From Neofusicoccum parvum (Eukaryota; Ascomycota; Dothideomycetes; Botryosphaeriales; Botryosphaeriaceae): a DNA stretch of 64,000 nt. Below, piece after piece: positions 46,776 through 58,901 of this stretch (position 1 is its first letter; each line of letters starts with the position of its first letter). The stretch covers positions 1,550,001-1,614,000 of the forward strand of contig CP087213.1 in the NCBI GenBank assembly GCA_020912385.1, in the 5' to 3' direction. A program made the translations under genes and the position numbers. The notes below the pieces were generated by a model. It did no database searches. It saw only the letters and a program-made list of their open reading frames with translations, and had not been told where the DNA came from.

Positions 46776-49115
46776 ATGGCTGACAACAACAGTCTCACCG
46801 GGGAGCCCGCCACGTCCGGCGAGACGGACCTCCGCCAGCAGATGGCCGCCATTATCCGGTACAAGGTCGAGTGCGACGACCAGTTCGGGCCGAAGTTCGA
46901 GTGCAAGCAGGACGCGCCGTTCGACCTGCAAGTCTCGCAGAACTCCAGCGCCCAGGTCGATGTCCGAGAGCCTGTCTTTGAGATCATCACTGCGCTCGAT
47001 GTTGCCTCGAACAGGCCGAAGTACTACGGAAATGTCTGGGGGATGCAGCTCTCGCACGAGCAGCGCGTGTCGCTCATGGCACAGGCTGAGGAGCGGGCCG
47101 AGGAGCGGAGCGAGCCTGAGAACAAGAAGCCCACGCTCGAGGACAAGCGGATCCTCAGGATTGGTGGCACGAGGATGGACATCCATTCTCCCTGGCTGCT
47201 CGAGGCTATCAGGGAGGTCGTCGAGTTCTACCCCAGGTACCTTGTCCCCTTCGCTTGGTCTTCCAGGCAAACGCTGACACCAACAAAGCCAGAACCTGAC
47301 CGGTGACACCGTCACCGTCCACGAGCCGTACTGCGCGCTCGTCCACTACATCACCGAGCTCCGCGACCTGAAGAACCGCCTTTCCCTCGACCGTGTCACC
47401 GAGCCGGACCAGGAGCCCGACGACCTCTCGGTCAAGTACGAGCACCTGCGCGTGCTGCTTGAGTTCCTCGACCCGCATGTCGAGCGCCTCATCCTGCCTG
47501 CCCGGCGCCGGCTCAAGAAGGAGACGCCAACGACCACCTTCGAAGACCTGTGGTACCTGCTCCGCCCCGGTACGCTGTCGTACTGCACGCACGACAGCAC
47601 GCTGCTCGGGTGTGCCATTGAGAGCGCCACGCTCGTCGAAGACAAGGAGAAGGAAACCAAGAAGTGGACTGTCAAGGTCTGGTTCCTGGGCCACCGCTGG
47701 AAGACGGCGCGCATGCGCCGTGCGCTGGTGGAAATCGAGGTGCCGTACTTCGAGGGCGAGAAGTCTGTGGTTGAGCTTCCTGTGTACCCGCGGGACTACT
47801 TCGACAACACCGATGGTGGGGAAAGGAGGGAGAAGTTCCAGAAGAGAGGCGCGAAGGCGTGCGCGATCTCCTGGGATGGTCCCTCTTTCCTGTCCTACAA
47901 GGGAAATTTCATGGACAAGGATGGGCAGGAGGTAAGCGCTTCATGAGCGTTCGTCCCAAGCCCATTCCACTGACGCATGTGTAGTATAACGGGCCCATTG
48001 TCGCCGAGACCCACATCTTGAGACGTGAGAAAGCGCCAGAGAACAAGTGGGAGTTCTCGTGGGACAGCTCGCTCGAATACGCCACCCCGAGAAGCCTCGA
48101 GAAGGCCAAGGACCTGAAGTACATGAAGCCTGTTGGCATCGACCCGAAGCGGCTCTCGCGGGACCTGCTGTCGGACGACCACCTCTTCCTGGTGTCTCCG
48201 GTCATGATCGCCTTCGCGCTGAACATCAAGTCGTGGATGCCGGTGCACGTCGACTACATGCACGACATTGGCCCGCCGGACTACGTGCCGGACGCCAACA
48301 TCGGAGCCTCCAACCTCCGGATCATCCGCGCGCTGTCGCACCGGCAGGTCTCCACCAAGCCGTCGTGGTCGGCCGACTTCATCAAGAACAAGGGCGAGGG
48401 CGTGGTGGTGCTGCTGCACGGCCCGCCGGGCGTGGGCAAGACGTACACGGTCGAGAAGACGGCAGTCAGCACGCGCCGGCCGCTGGTCGCGCTCACGCTC
48501 GGCGACCTCGGCAAGAGCGAGGAGCAGGTCGAGAAGGAGCTGACCAAGTGGTTCGACCTCGCCCACCGCTGGCGCGCCATCCTGCTCATCGACGAGGCCG
48601 ACATCTTCCTCGAGCGCCGCAAGCACACAGACCTCGCCCGCAACGGCGTCGTCGCCGCGTTCCTTCGGAAGATGGAGTACTTTGGCGGCTTGCTGTTCTT
48701 GACGACGAACCGCGTCGAGCACATCGACGAGGCGTTCATGTCCCGTGTTCACGTTGTCATTGGGTTCAACCAGCTGGATAGGGAGAAGCGCAGGGTCATC
48801 TGGGAGAGCTTCATCGACAAGCTGAAGCGCGAGATGGAGGGCAAGATCCGCATCAGCCCCGAGGCGGAGGCGTTCGTCCTGGACGACGACGAGATGGGGA
48901 GCGTGGAGTGGAACGGCCGCGAGATCCGCAATGCGTTCCAGACCGCCATCTCGCTGGCGGAGTTTGAGGCCACTGAGGATCAGGAGCGTGGCGAGGAAGA
49001 GGAGACGGTGGTGGGCGTGGAGCATTTCAGGCAGATCATGGAGATGAGCAGGACGTTTAAGGACCATGTCGACACCGTGAGGAAGGAGAACGACAGTGAG
49101 TGGTCGGACTTGTAG
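46776..49115 (+). CDS. AAA-type ATPase with fungal N-terminal domain (DUF7025-like)
   Basis: Exons 46776-47236, 47289-47931 and 47985-49115; 744 residues. The N-terminal half resembles the fungal domain that accompanies this AAA group: DIHSPWLLEAIREVVEFYPSQNL, FEDLWYLLRPGTLSY, then SWDGPSFL and GPIVAETHILRREK. The AAA domain is in the last 250 residues: HGPPGVGKTYTVEKTA (about 512-527), Walker B LLIDEADIFLERR (about 569-581), and FLTTNRVEHIDEAFMSRVHV, with the sensor-1 asparagine and arginine finger. There is a charged C-terminal tail. Members are numerous in filamentous fungi and have no defined function; substrates are unknown. Not a proteasome, Cdc48 or Bcs1 type by its N-terminal domain. 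Confidence 0.9.
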
Positions 49116-49700
49116 GTGGGCAGTGAGAAGTATGCCATTGGCCATTAATGATGGCTGGCGAGTTACAATCTTAAATGGGCCATGGAAGAAGGAAAGCAAG
49201 CTTCGGATATCGAGACAGTGGAGTTCAAATAGACATGAAATGCCTGCAACCATTGCCACATTCTCTTGTTCCCATAGGCATTGAAGTGCTCCTCCAAAAG
49301 ATCAACAGGCAATCAGAAACCAGCCAGAAATGGATGCGTGGTTCCGGCTTTTCATGTACACACGTCGTCGGGATAAACCCCACACGGGAAATGCTCGAAG
49401 TCGGCGGAAATTCCGCAACCCCGAGCCAGGTCGGCCGAGCTCTGAGCAAGCCGCACACAGCATTGGACGGCCAGCCTGTCCTCGTTCCACTCGCCCACAA
49501 ACAAGCTCCGGATATAACCCCAAGCTCTCGGCCATCGCAACGTATTCCGTCCGGATGACGGCTTTACGGATTCTCCGGAGGATCGATCCTCCACATCATT
49601 CCCCATAAGTATCACATGCTCTGGCCTGCCAGGCCTTGACTCACACACCTCCTGCCGTACTCCAACTTACCAAAAGCGGAAAAGAGAATAGCCACCACCA
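49116..49700. other. Intergenic region between the AAA ATPase and the LDI-family gene
   Basis: 585 bp with the 3' flank of the AAA gene and the promoter of the next. A perfect 6+1+6 palindrome, GCGGAAATTCCGC, sits at 49404-49416, about 285 bp before the ATG. Confidence 0.6.
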
Positions 49701-51732
49701 ATGGCTTCCCAAACGGCGACCACCACCGCCGCCCCGGGCAGCATTCCGCTGTCCACACCAGGCCCATTGCCCATTGCCCTCCCCTCCCACATCCTCTCCA
49801 AGTTCCCTGCCCTCACGCCGGCGCAAGCCGGGCACCTGCGCCACTTCCACAACCTGGCGACGCAGCTGGACGGCGAATGGCGGCACATGGGGGCGCAGGA
49901 CCCGGGGCAGGAGTGGCTGGACGCGTACCGGTACCAGCTGGCGACGATGGCGTACGCGGCGGGCGCGGCGCACTACCACCGGCTGCCGGCGCTGCGGTCG
50001 GTATTCAGGGTTCTGCTGGAGCAGCTCATCCACAAGATGCTGCGGCGCGAGGTGTGGGGGTACTGGTACCTGACGAGCCAGAGCGGCCGCTTCGTCGACC
50101 CGGATATCGAGGAGCTGCGCAAGCCGTGGTCGGACCCGATCAAGCGCGAGAACATCATGTACTCGGGCCACCTGCTGCTGATGGTGTCGCTGCACGCTAT
50201 GCTGTTTGACGACGACAAGTACGACCAGCCGGACGCGCTGGTGTTCGACTGGAATCCCATCTTCTGGGGGATGGGCCCGGAGAAGTTCTGCTACAGCAGG
50301 AGCAGCCTGCAGAAGGCCATCCTGGACGAGATGGAGCGCACGAACTGGATGGGCGTGTGCTGCGAGCCGAACAGCGTGTTCGTCGTCTGCAACCAGTTTC
50401 CGGTAAGCCCCGGTGTCTGTCCCCAAGCAGCGTCACTGAGCCTCTCACCCAGCTGATCGCCATCCGCTACAACGACGTCCGCAACGGCACCAACGTCATC
50501 GACGGCGTGCTGGACAAGTACCGCGCAGCCTGGGACTCGCGCAACGGCTTCACGCAGGGCGGCGACCAGATGGTCGCCTGGTGGCGGCCGAAGCAGCAGG
50601 ACTTCGTCCCTGGCAGCAGCATCGGCTTCAGTTCATGGTCAGCCATCTTCTTCTCTATCTCTCACTCACTCACTCACCACTCACTCACCACTCACTCACC
50701 ACTCACTCACCACTCACTCACCACTCACTTCACTCACCACTCACCACTCACTCACCACTCACTTCACTCACCACTCACCACTCACTTCACTCACTTCACT
50801 CACATACTAACTCCTCTGCCTCCAGGGCCTCCGCCTTCATGAACGCCTGGAACCCCTCCTACTGCCACGCCATGTATCCCTCCTTCGCGCTCGGAAACCT
50901 GACGCGCCACCCCTCCGGCCGCGTCAACCTCAACCCGCCCGCCGTCGCCGCCGAGATCCGCGCCCTCGTGCACGACGACCCGGCCACCGACCCGCACGCC
51001 CCGGCCACCCTCGACCGCGCCCGCGGCCGCGCCGCCGAGAAGGCCGCGGCAGCCGCCGCGCGGCAGCAGCAGCAGCCACCCGGCCCGCCCAAGCCTCCAG
51101 CCAGCCCGGAGTTCGGCTACGTCGTCAAGTGGGTGTCCGAGGTGGCGGAGGACGACGGGGCGACGCTGGCGGGCGTGCTGGCGCACGCGGACGAGCGGCT
51201 GGGGCCGACGTGGGAGCGCGGCGGGCTGTTCTACCCGCGGCGGGACGGGGCGGGCTGGGACGACGAGGGCAAGTGCGCGGCGGTGGATCCGTTCGCGGGC
51301 AACGCGGCGGTGGGGTACGCGCGGCTGAACGTGAGGGACGGGCAGCGGCGCATGTACGAGCGGCCGTGGGGGAGGGCGCACTTCGACCGGTACCCGTTCG
51401 TGGAGGGCGTGGATCTGGGGAGCGGGGTGGACTTCCTGAGGGCCGCTTGGGACGAGGAGGTCGGGGCGATGGCGGTCACGGTGAGGACTTGGGATGGTGC
51501 GGACACGAGGCGAGTGCTTCATGCTCTGTTGGAGATGGTTCGAAACTGACCTCTTTTTTTTTGGTGTAGGATTTCCCCGGTGGTGAAAAACCTACCGGCT
51601 GGACTGTATGGCATCTACGAGGGCGGCAAGCTCGTCCAGACCAGATCCACCGGAGGAGGTGACGGAGGGATTGATCTGGAACTTCAGGTTGGCGGGGATG
51701 AACTTGATGTGGTCTTGCTGAAGCAAAAGTGA
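49701..51732 (+). CDS. Putative linalool dehydratase/isomerase-family protein
   Basis: Exons 49701-50402, 50453-50637, 50826-51527 and 51570-51732; 583 residues. The pattern IMYSGHLLLMVSLHAMLFDDD, FCYSRSSLQKAILDEM, MGVCCEPNSVFVVCNQFPLIAIRYNDVRNGT and SAFMNAWN resembles fungal proteins annotated with the linalool dehydratase/isomerase alpha/alpha-barrel domain; reaction and substrate are unknown. Residues about 400-425 carry a Gln/Ala/Pro-rich insert. Exon 4 is needed for a natural C-terminus: its translation (SPVVKNLPAGLYGIYEGGKLV ... ELDVVLLKQK) has coding-like base use and beta-strand character. It is reached by a short 42-bp intron with a weak GTTGGA donor, the only one in phase. Unspliced, the protein would stop at 51549 after 536 residues. 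No terpene synthase is nearby. Confidence 0.62.
50650..50810. repeat. CACTCAC-type minisatellite filling intron 2 of the LDI-family gene
   Basis: Most of the 188-bp intron (50638-50825) consists of CTCACTCACC/ACTCACTTCACTC units in tandem. Splice ends (GTCAGC donor, TGCCTCCAG acceptor) flank the array. Confidence 0.9.
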
Positions 51733-53774
51733 TGAGGTGACGACCTTCCTCTTGAAAACTATCCCTCTGCTTCCTATGAATTTAACTACTTTCGTTTCAA
51801 AAACAATATGCACATTTCATGGGTTTATGCTCTCCGGCCTCACAAGACCACCGTCGTTTGAAGAGAGCGAATGGGTCTTGCGACTTGGTCTCCAGAGCGG
51901 AGACGAGAGGGCGGACAGAGCGGGCATGTCAATCACATTTACGGTCTCATAGGGAGCTGCGAGGGTGATGTTCAGGAGCAGTCTCCAATTTCAATGGGTT
52001 GGCTAGCGAGAGTCCACCCCGAGGAATTTCCCGATCACGAAAAGGAAGGCTGCAGACAGGGTGGAATGGAAGGTCAGACGATGGCTGCGTTTCTTGAAGC
52101 GATGTTCCTGGATCCAGTTCGCTGGCAGGAAATGAACGGGGATGCATTCGAGGGAGCGTCTTGATAGTGCGATGGACCGACTTTGAAAGCGGAAAAACAC
52201 GCCGCAGCTGGGCGTTCTCGGCCGTCAGCTCAAGCCAGGGAGCGCACTCGTCTGCAGCTGCATTATCTCCACGTCCTGTGGTGTTGCTGCTGTTTCACCG
52301 CTCGGTCTCGGGTTCGAATTGGTCGGGTTGATGCGCGGAGCGGAGCACTGGCGGCGGTGGCGGAACTGGGCCGGCTCTGCCGGCGGCGGAAGCAGAGGCA
52401 GTGGACCAGCGCAGCGCAGCGGTGTTGCCGCGCGGCAAAAGCGGAGTCCCGAAGCGCCCTGCTGTATACGGGCGTAGGGCAGCGGTGTAGAGGGCAGCAG
52501 CAGGCAGGCAGGTCGCAGTCGTGCGGCGGCGGGCGATCATGGCCGGCAGCAAACCCCGTTGGCTGCGTCGCGGCTGGGCGAGTCATCTATCGCTGTCGGC
52601 CGGGCCGGCCGCCTGGCCAGCGTGTCTGGTCTGGCCTGGCCGTTGAGATGCGCGCGATCGTGGCTGGTATCAAGCAAGGCCGTTGTGCTGGTCGGGCAGG
52701 GGTTTCTGGGCGGAGTAAGGGGCATGCCGGCCTGCTCGCGTCCCTCTCTCTGCCTCACCCGCTCCACGGCCACCCCTAGTCCCTGGCGCGAGCGCTATTT
52801 GCCGACCGTCAAAATACGCAAGACACGCAGCGTGAATGGCCGCAGAGGAGATCGGACTCAGATCTCGCAAGGAAAAAGAAAAAGGCGTTGGACGGGCTTC
52901 GACCGCGGCATCCTCCGCCCCACCCCGTGTTTGCGCATGCCGCTCGCTTCGACGTGCCCCGACGGCGTTTGATCCTCGCCCAAGACGGTTGCGCAATTCG
53001 GGGGGTGGCAGGCGCGTGGGTCGCGACCAAGCGCGGATGGCGATGGGCACGGCGAGGTTGCGCTGCGCTGCCGGTTGCGCACTGCCGACAGCTGCCGGCA
53101 TGCGGGCAGGGGGGCCCAAGGCGGGCGCATCGCGGTGGAGCGGTGGTGTTGACTGCGCAGCACACGCAGGCCGGAGGCAGCTCCAGCCCCAGGCGCACCT
53201 GGACGCCGCATCGCGGACGCGGTGGGCGGGCGCGGGGGCTCGGTGGCTGGACGAGGGTGGCACTGATGGCCGCAGAGGCAGTCGGCGCAAAGGGGCCCGA
53301 GGAGCGCTGGTGCTGGTGCTGGTGCTGGGGGAGAGCCTGGCGCGGGCTGGCGCCGTTGCAGTCGCAGCGGCAGTGTTTGGCCTGACTCGGGCGCTGCAGC
53401 ACCGCAGATCTGCGTCGGCGCCTGGCTGCGCTCTCGCCATGCAGCCGCAGACGCAGACGCAGGCGCAGGCGCAACGCAGGCGCAGTTCGCAGCGACGCAA
53501 CGTGCAACGGGGTTCTGCCTGCGAACGCCCCGGCGGCCGGGCGCCCTAGCGCGGGCAGGGCGAGCTGCGGAAATTCGTCGATTGGCTGCCCGCTCCGCGC
53601 GCGCGCGCCCGAGCTAGCGCTTTGGGGCAGGAAGCCACCCCAGCGCCGCCCAGCGCGCGCGCTCGCGCTGGCTGGCTGCGCGACTGGTGGCTGAGCGGGC
53701 GCCTCGTGGGGAACAGGCATCGCCGCCCGTCCCGCGCCGACTGCGCGTCCACGCCAACGCCTCAGATCACCCTC

Positions 53775-53875
53775 GCAGCCGTTCGCTGACAGCCCAGCCC
53801 GCAGCCGCCAGCCGCCAGCCCGCCAGCCCGCCAGCCCGCCAGTCCGCCAGTCCAGTCCGCCAGTCCGCCAGCAGC
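53775..53875. repeat. CCGCCAGC/T short tandem repeats
   Basis: A run of 7-8-bp units such as CCGCCAGC, CCGCCAGT and CCAGCCCG covers about 100 bp. Confidence 0.85.
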
Positions 53876-56752
53876 GCCCGCCCGCCGGCCCACCGCCTGC
53901 TTCGAGTAACGCAGGCCCGCTGCTGCTGCGTCTGCCTGTCTCCCCACACAGCAACACCTGATTTCGCCGACCCCGTCTGCGCCTCTGCCGTCGGCCCATG
54001 ACTCGCGCCCGACCGCCAGCCAGCCAGAGTGCGCCGCGGTGGCTTCATCAATCCAGAACCCGGCCACGCCAATGCCCGCGTCGAACATTCGAGGAATGAG
54101 CGAAGATCGCCGTGCGATAGCGCCCGTCTGCAGGCCTCGTCATCCCATAAATTGTCAGCAGCAACGCCATGGACCATTATCTCACCTTAGCGGCCCACCT
54201 CCCGTTAGCCACACGCATTGGTCAGGGAAATCCTCCTGGAGTGTCTGGACGTGGACGTCCGGAAATGGCCACGGAGTAAGCTGGCTACGCAGGCTTCCGG
54301 AACAGTTCCGTGCTAACTCCATGCGTGCTGCTCTGCATCGTCGCTCTGCATCCTCTCCGCCGCCCCCAACCTGCGACAGCTCCAACGCGCACCGCCGACG
54401 CAACCACGAGCGTGCGCCTGCTGGTGTGGCCTGTTGTTGAGTTGGCCAGCCGGCGAGATATGCTTTCGTCCTGCACCGCGCAAAACCGCCCCTGCAACCC
54501 ACGCAACGGCGAGCCCGCCGGGGAATACATACCAGGTTCCCCGATTTCCCCCACGTGTTGCTGCCATTAGGCTCGATGGGCAAGGGAGAATCACGATCAT
54601 CTACGATTCCGGTCTCCTTTGTGTCCGATGCAGCAAATCAGCCAGCGGGCAGCTGCCAGCTCCCAGCTACCAGCTACACGTACCAGCCAGCACACGCCCC
54701 ACGCCGCGCGCCCAGTCGTCATCGTCATCGGCCGACGTCTAATTTTGATTTCCGCCGCCCTGCCCTGCTGTTAACCTTTTTCCCTGGCGTCGTTGCGGCC
54801 GTTGCGCGCTTCCCACCGGAACAGCGGCGCGGAAGTATCGCATGCAAACAAGGGACGGCCAAACTGGGTCTCTCCCGCCCGCGCCGCGCGCCGCGCGCCG
54901 CTGCCCGCGGGGCCTTGCCTGTCCACCGGAGCAGAAGATGGGCTCGAGGGAAGGGTCTGTGTGACGGCATATGCGTCGTGCGGGTAATATGTGGGGAACG
55001 GGCGGGAAGGGTGTGTGTGATGCGTGAGGGCGCAGAGCTGGCGTGAGGAGGAACGAAGCGTGGATGGGGCCGACCCGACCCGAACGGAGGCCACATGCGC
55101 AAAACCCACCAGCAAAGCGACAGATCGGTTGTGATGTTACCTGCTTCGTTAAGGTTTCCGATGATGCGCTTGGTGGGAGATTTCCCAGCCGGCCCTCCGC
55201 GGCGATTTGCTGCAGCGCGAAGAGAGTTCAGGATGACGACAGTCCGTGAACTCTGTTCTGCTCAACCACCACTGGCCTCATCTGCTGCTCTTCGACGGCA
55301 TTGGCATCACGGCGCATGCATCGCCGCTGCAGGCACGCCCGTCACAGTCGTCAATTTCCGCAGCCGCTGCCGCTGCCTCGTCCTCCTCGGGGGCACGCCT
55401 GCTTCCTTCGCCTTCCTTCCTGCTGCCCAGGCAGAAGAAAAAGAAAAGAGGCAACCCCTTCCAGCCCTGCACAAATGAGAAGATCACCGCAATGCGATGA
55501 CCGATTGAAGAGGTTAGTAACCAAGCCGTGGGGTGGAATGCGTTGTGTACGGCGTAAGCAGTAATGCACAATTTGGCCTTGCCCCCCGTCCTCGCCCCGG
55601 CCACGCCCAACTCCCTGTCACCTGCCACACATACCCAGCCCGGGTTCCACTTCAAACCGCACAAAAACGGTATCTGCCTGCTCCACTTGCCCCCTCCCAA
55701 ACCGCCCCTTCCCCACCTCCGCCGAAGACCTGCGTAAGCGAGAGACATGCCTTCAGCTGAAAATAAAAGCAGGCAGCAGCGGCGGCTGCGGCAAGTGCGG
55801 ATCCCCAGGGAAAAGGGAAAAAAAATGTTCGAAAGGGAAGAGGTTGCCGCGCAATGATCTGCGAGGCAAGCCGGAAGGCAGGCTAAGACTTTTTTTTTTT
55901 TTCGTTCGAGCGGGCGAATGGACCCTCCCTCGTGCCAATCGGGCAAGCCATAGTCGCGCAGACGGATGCGTGCATGTGCGTTTGTACCCGTCGCGTACCC
56001 GGACCATCGTCCGGTCCAACCCCTGTCCGCGACATTTGGTAGGGCGTCAGTTAAGAGCCGGGGGGGTGGGAGGGAGAGGGGCCCAGGGACGAACGAAGGT
56101 TCGTTCGAGATAAAAGCCAAGCGGACGGGACCCGTTATATCAGAGCACTGGACAGCAATAGCAACAATATCGGCCGGGCGGGAGGAACACGAGCGGCAAG
56201 ATTGATATGGGCGGAATTTCCGCACAATCGGCATTGCTTTTGCACATACGAAATTTGAACAGGTAAGAGGAAGGAAAAAATAATGTTGGTGGCTGGCAGG
56301 GGCGGAGATGGTCAGAGCAGCAGCAGAGATAAGTGATGTTCGTCCCGTCAGAGGAGCGTGGGATGATGAAAGGGGGAGAGGAGAGAGAGAAATTGTGAGG
56401 GAGAGGAAGGGGAGTGGAAAAGAGGAAAGAGAGTTGATTAAGGGGCAATACAATTGGCAACGCGTTTGGCCGAGGGCAAGGAAATAGAAGGGCGGTGCAA
56501 AACGGGAAATCAGCCAGCGGGAAAGCAGAATCAATACACAATGCCATCTCTATTGCCAACATCAATCACTGGGAAACCGAAAATGCAGGCGCACGGAGAC
56601 GCGCCTGCCTTCCTTCCGCGCAGAGGCGAGAGTGTTGGAGGATAAGAATACAGCAGCCGGCAGCCAGGGGGCGGGCGTGGGGTGGGGGAGCAGGGCTGTG
56701 TAGCAACGTGAAGCCGTAGAGACGACACGCTCCTTCTGCATGCTGCGGTGCC

Positions 56753-56785
56753 TGCCCACAGCCCACAGCCCACAGCCCGCAGCCC
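56753..56785. repeat. CCCACAG tandem repeat
   Basis: Four near-exact 7-bp units (CCCACAG, with final CCCGCAG), followed by a CT-rich strand. Confidence 0.85.
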
Positions 56786-58870
56786 GCCGTCTCCGTCTCT
56801 CTCGCGCTCTCTCCCGCTCCCGCCTCGCTCATCGGCCGGACCTCGCTCGCTTGGTGCTCGCAAACGAAGCGAAAGGGTCGCTGGCGACGGGGCCTGCGGC
56901 CAGCGGCCGGAGAGGCTGCGCGGTCCGTGTGGAGCAGTCCAAGAGGCCGTTTTGCGGCATTGCGGCAAGTGCGAGCAGGCCTCGCCGCGAAATGCCGGCC
57001 GCGGTGCCGCCGGCAGGCTCTCGGGGTGTCGCGGTCGCTGGTGGCTCCCGGGGCGTGTACTCTCGTACATACGAGGCGAGCACCACGGCAGGCGAGACAG
57101 GGCCCGCGCCCGCACGCCAACGCCAACGCCAACCGCCAATCGCCCGCCGGCAGGCAGGCAGCTGCGCGGCCGTGGGCGGCGACAGACAGCTCGCCGCGCA
57201 CTCGAAACACATTAGGTCCAGAGTAGAAGCCACGTCCGAGAGGGCAGCAGAATCTAGCTTTCTGCCACACGCTCCATCATGCGCCAGACGCACGCGCGGG
57301 ACGATTGAGTAAAGCCTGAAGAAAAGCAACCAGGTAATTGACTAAGCCGCGCCGCGAGCGAAACAAGGAACGGAAAGCGGGAAAAATAACGCGACGGGCG
57401 CCGCGCGACGGGCCCGTTGTAAGTAAGCATTGCACGCCGCCCCGAGTCAACCTCCTTGCCCGCCGCCGCAAACCCGCGGCCCCGCCAGCCTTACACCAGC
57501 CGGAATCAGCCCATTGTGCGATCGAGGCAGCAGAGACAGCGCTAGCCTCCCTCCAGGGGGGTGCGCAGAGCGCTGGCCAAGCCGCGGATGGTGATGGCGG
57601 CCGCGGTGCGATGGCGTCAGGCCAGAAGAGGCAGACAAGCTATCCATGCCGCTGCGCGCGTGGCAGCAAGCAGCACAGCTCCAGCAGCAGCGCCAGCAGC
57701 AGCAGCAGCCCGTCCGCGGAAGCGACGCGCCCGTTCCGCCCAGCAAGCAGCACCCCGAGCCGCTGGCGGCCGGATGGAAACACGCCCTGAGAGCGCGACT
57801 TATCGCAATCGCTGCCCGTCCCGCCTCGTATGTGTCACCAGCCTAGCCTTCCCGAGGGCGGGGCGGGGGGATGCGGCGGGACACCGCCGCAAGCCTGGTG
57901 GGTTAAGGTACAGCACGTACGAATCCAGGCAGCCTTCCGCGCGCTGCTAGCCCGCGTCGCGTTGCTGGCTTGCCAATCTATTTGCAGCCTGCGCCTGGAC
58001 GACGCGGCGGGAAAAGGGTTGCAGATAAGATCTCCAAACCGGTCACAATCATCTCATGCCGCTTGCCGCATGCCGCATGCATGATGTACCGCTGATGCGT
58101 GCACGCGCTGTGGATCATTATTGGAGGGGCCCTGGCCGCCCAAACCAATTGTCCCGGAAAGCTATGACTTTGATTTTTGTTTTCTGCTGTACACAGGTGT
58201 ATTGACGAGCTCCGTTTCTTGTCCTGAGCGCATAGGGCAGGCGGGGGGCGTACGTGGTGGACGGCGGCTTTGGGGAGTGAGGACAAGGACAAGGGATGCG
58301 GGGAAGGCGGCTGCAGAAGCTAGCTAAGCTGCGTCGACAGAGTTGGCCCACAGGGAAGAGGCACTGGAGAGATGCGTGTTTTGAGAGTGTATGGTGTGCG
58401 CGCGCCCAAGCACAGAAGCCCCTTCTTCTACATCTGGAAGCTCGAGAAATAAGCTGAGCAATGAAAAACAAGGGTACTGGGTCTCCGCGTGATAAGGGAA
58501 ACTCGCGACAAAAAGAAAAGCCTGCGGGAATCTCATTCAGGCTGGGATCTAGACGGCTATCATCGGCTAAACAGACGAGAAAAAAAAATAGTGGCAAGGA
58601 AAAAGAAACTGATGGGAACAAAATCCTGACAAACAAGCACTTTTTGCGAGAGAGATGGCGGAAAAAAAATATAATAGTATAGACGGAGAACACCTTGCTG
58701 CAATGCACCTCCCAGCATGCGACGCCATGTAAAAAGCCCAAAATGAGCCACCTCCGCGGCTCGTGCCGTGACATTGGTCCCATTACTCCCAGAACGCCGT
58801 ACCCTATGCAAGTCTCTATGAGCAAGAGACCCAAGAAAAAGCCCGATGATGTTCTGGCAAGTCACAAGGT

Positions 58871-58901
58871 TGTGTGTGTGTGTGTGTGTGTGCGTGTGTG
58901 T
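58871..58901. repeat. TG dinucleotide microsatellite
   Basis: About 15 TG units with one C interruption, 3' of the Ras gene. Confidence 0.9.

Noticed and set aside
46776..51732. AAA ATPase and LDI-family gene as a two-gene functional module
   Set aside because: Only same-strand adjacency with a 585-bp gap supports it. No shared motif or known pathway links them.
51592..51813. Minus-strand 73-codon open frame that looked like a terminal exon
   Set aside because: It is antisense to exon 4 of the LDI-family gene. The plus-strand translation (NLPAGLYGIYEGGKL) is far more protein-like and extends the upstream gene.
52300..52335. GGTTCGAATT stretch resembling a tRNA B box
   Set aside because: No T-arm stem, A box or acceptor stem can be formed around it. 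Similar TTCGAA words at 37490 and 59048 fail the same test.
52809..53999. 396-codon minus-strand open frame
   Set aside because: Arg/Ala/Pro-rich translation in very GC-rich DNA, overlapped by a long plus-strand frame and built partly on tandem repeats. No domain or splice support.
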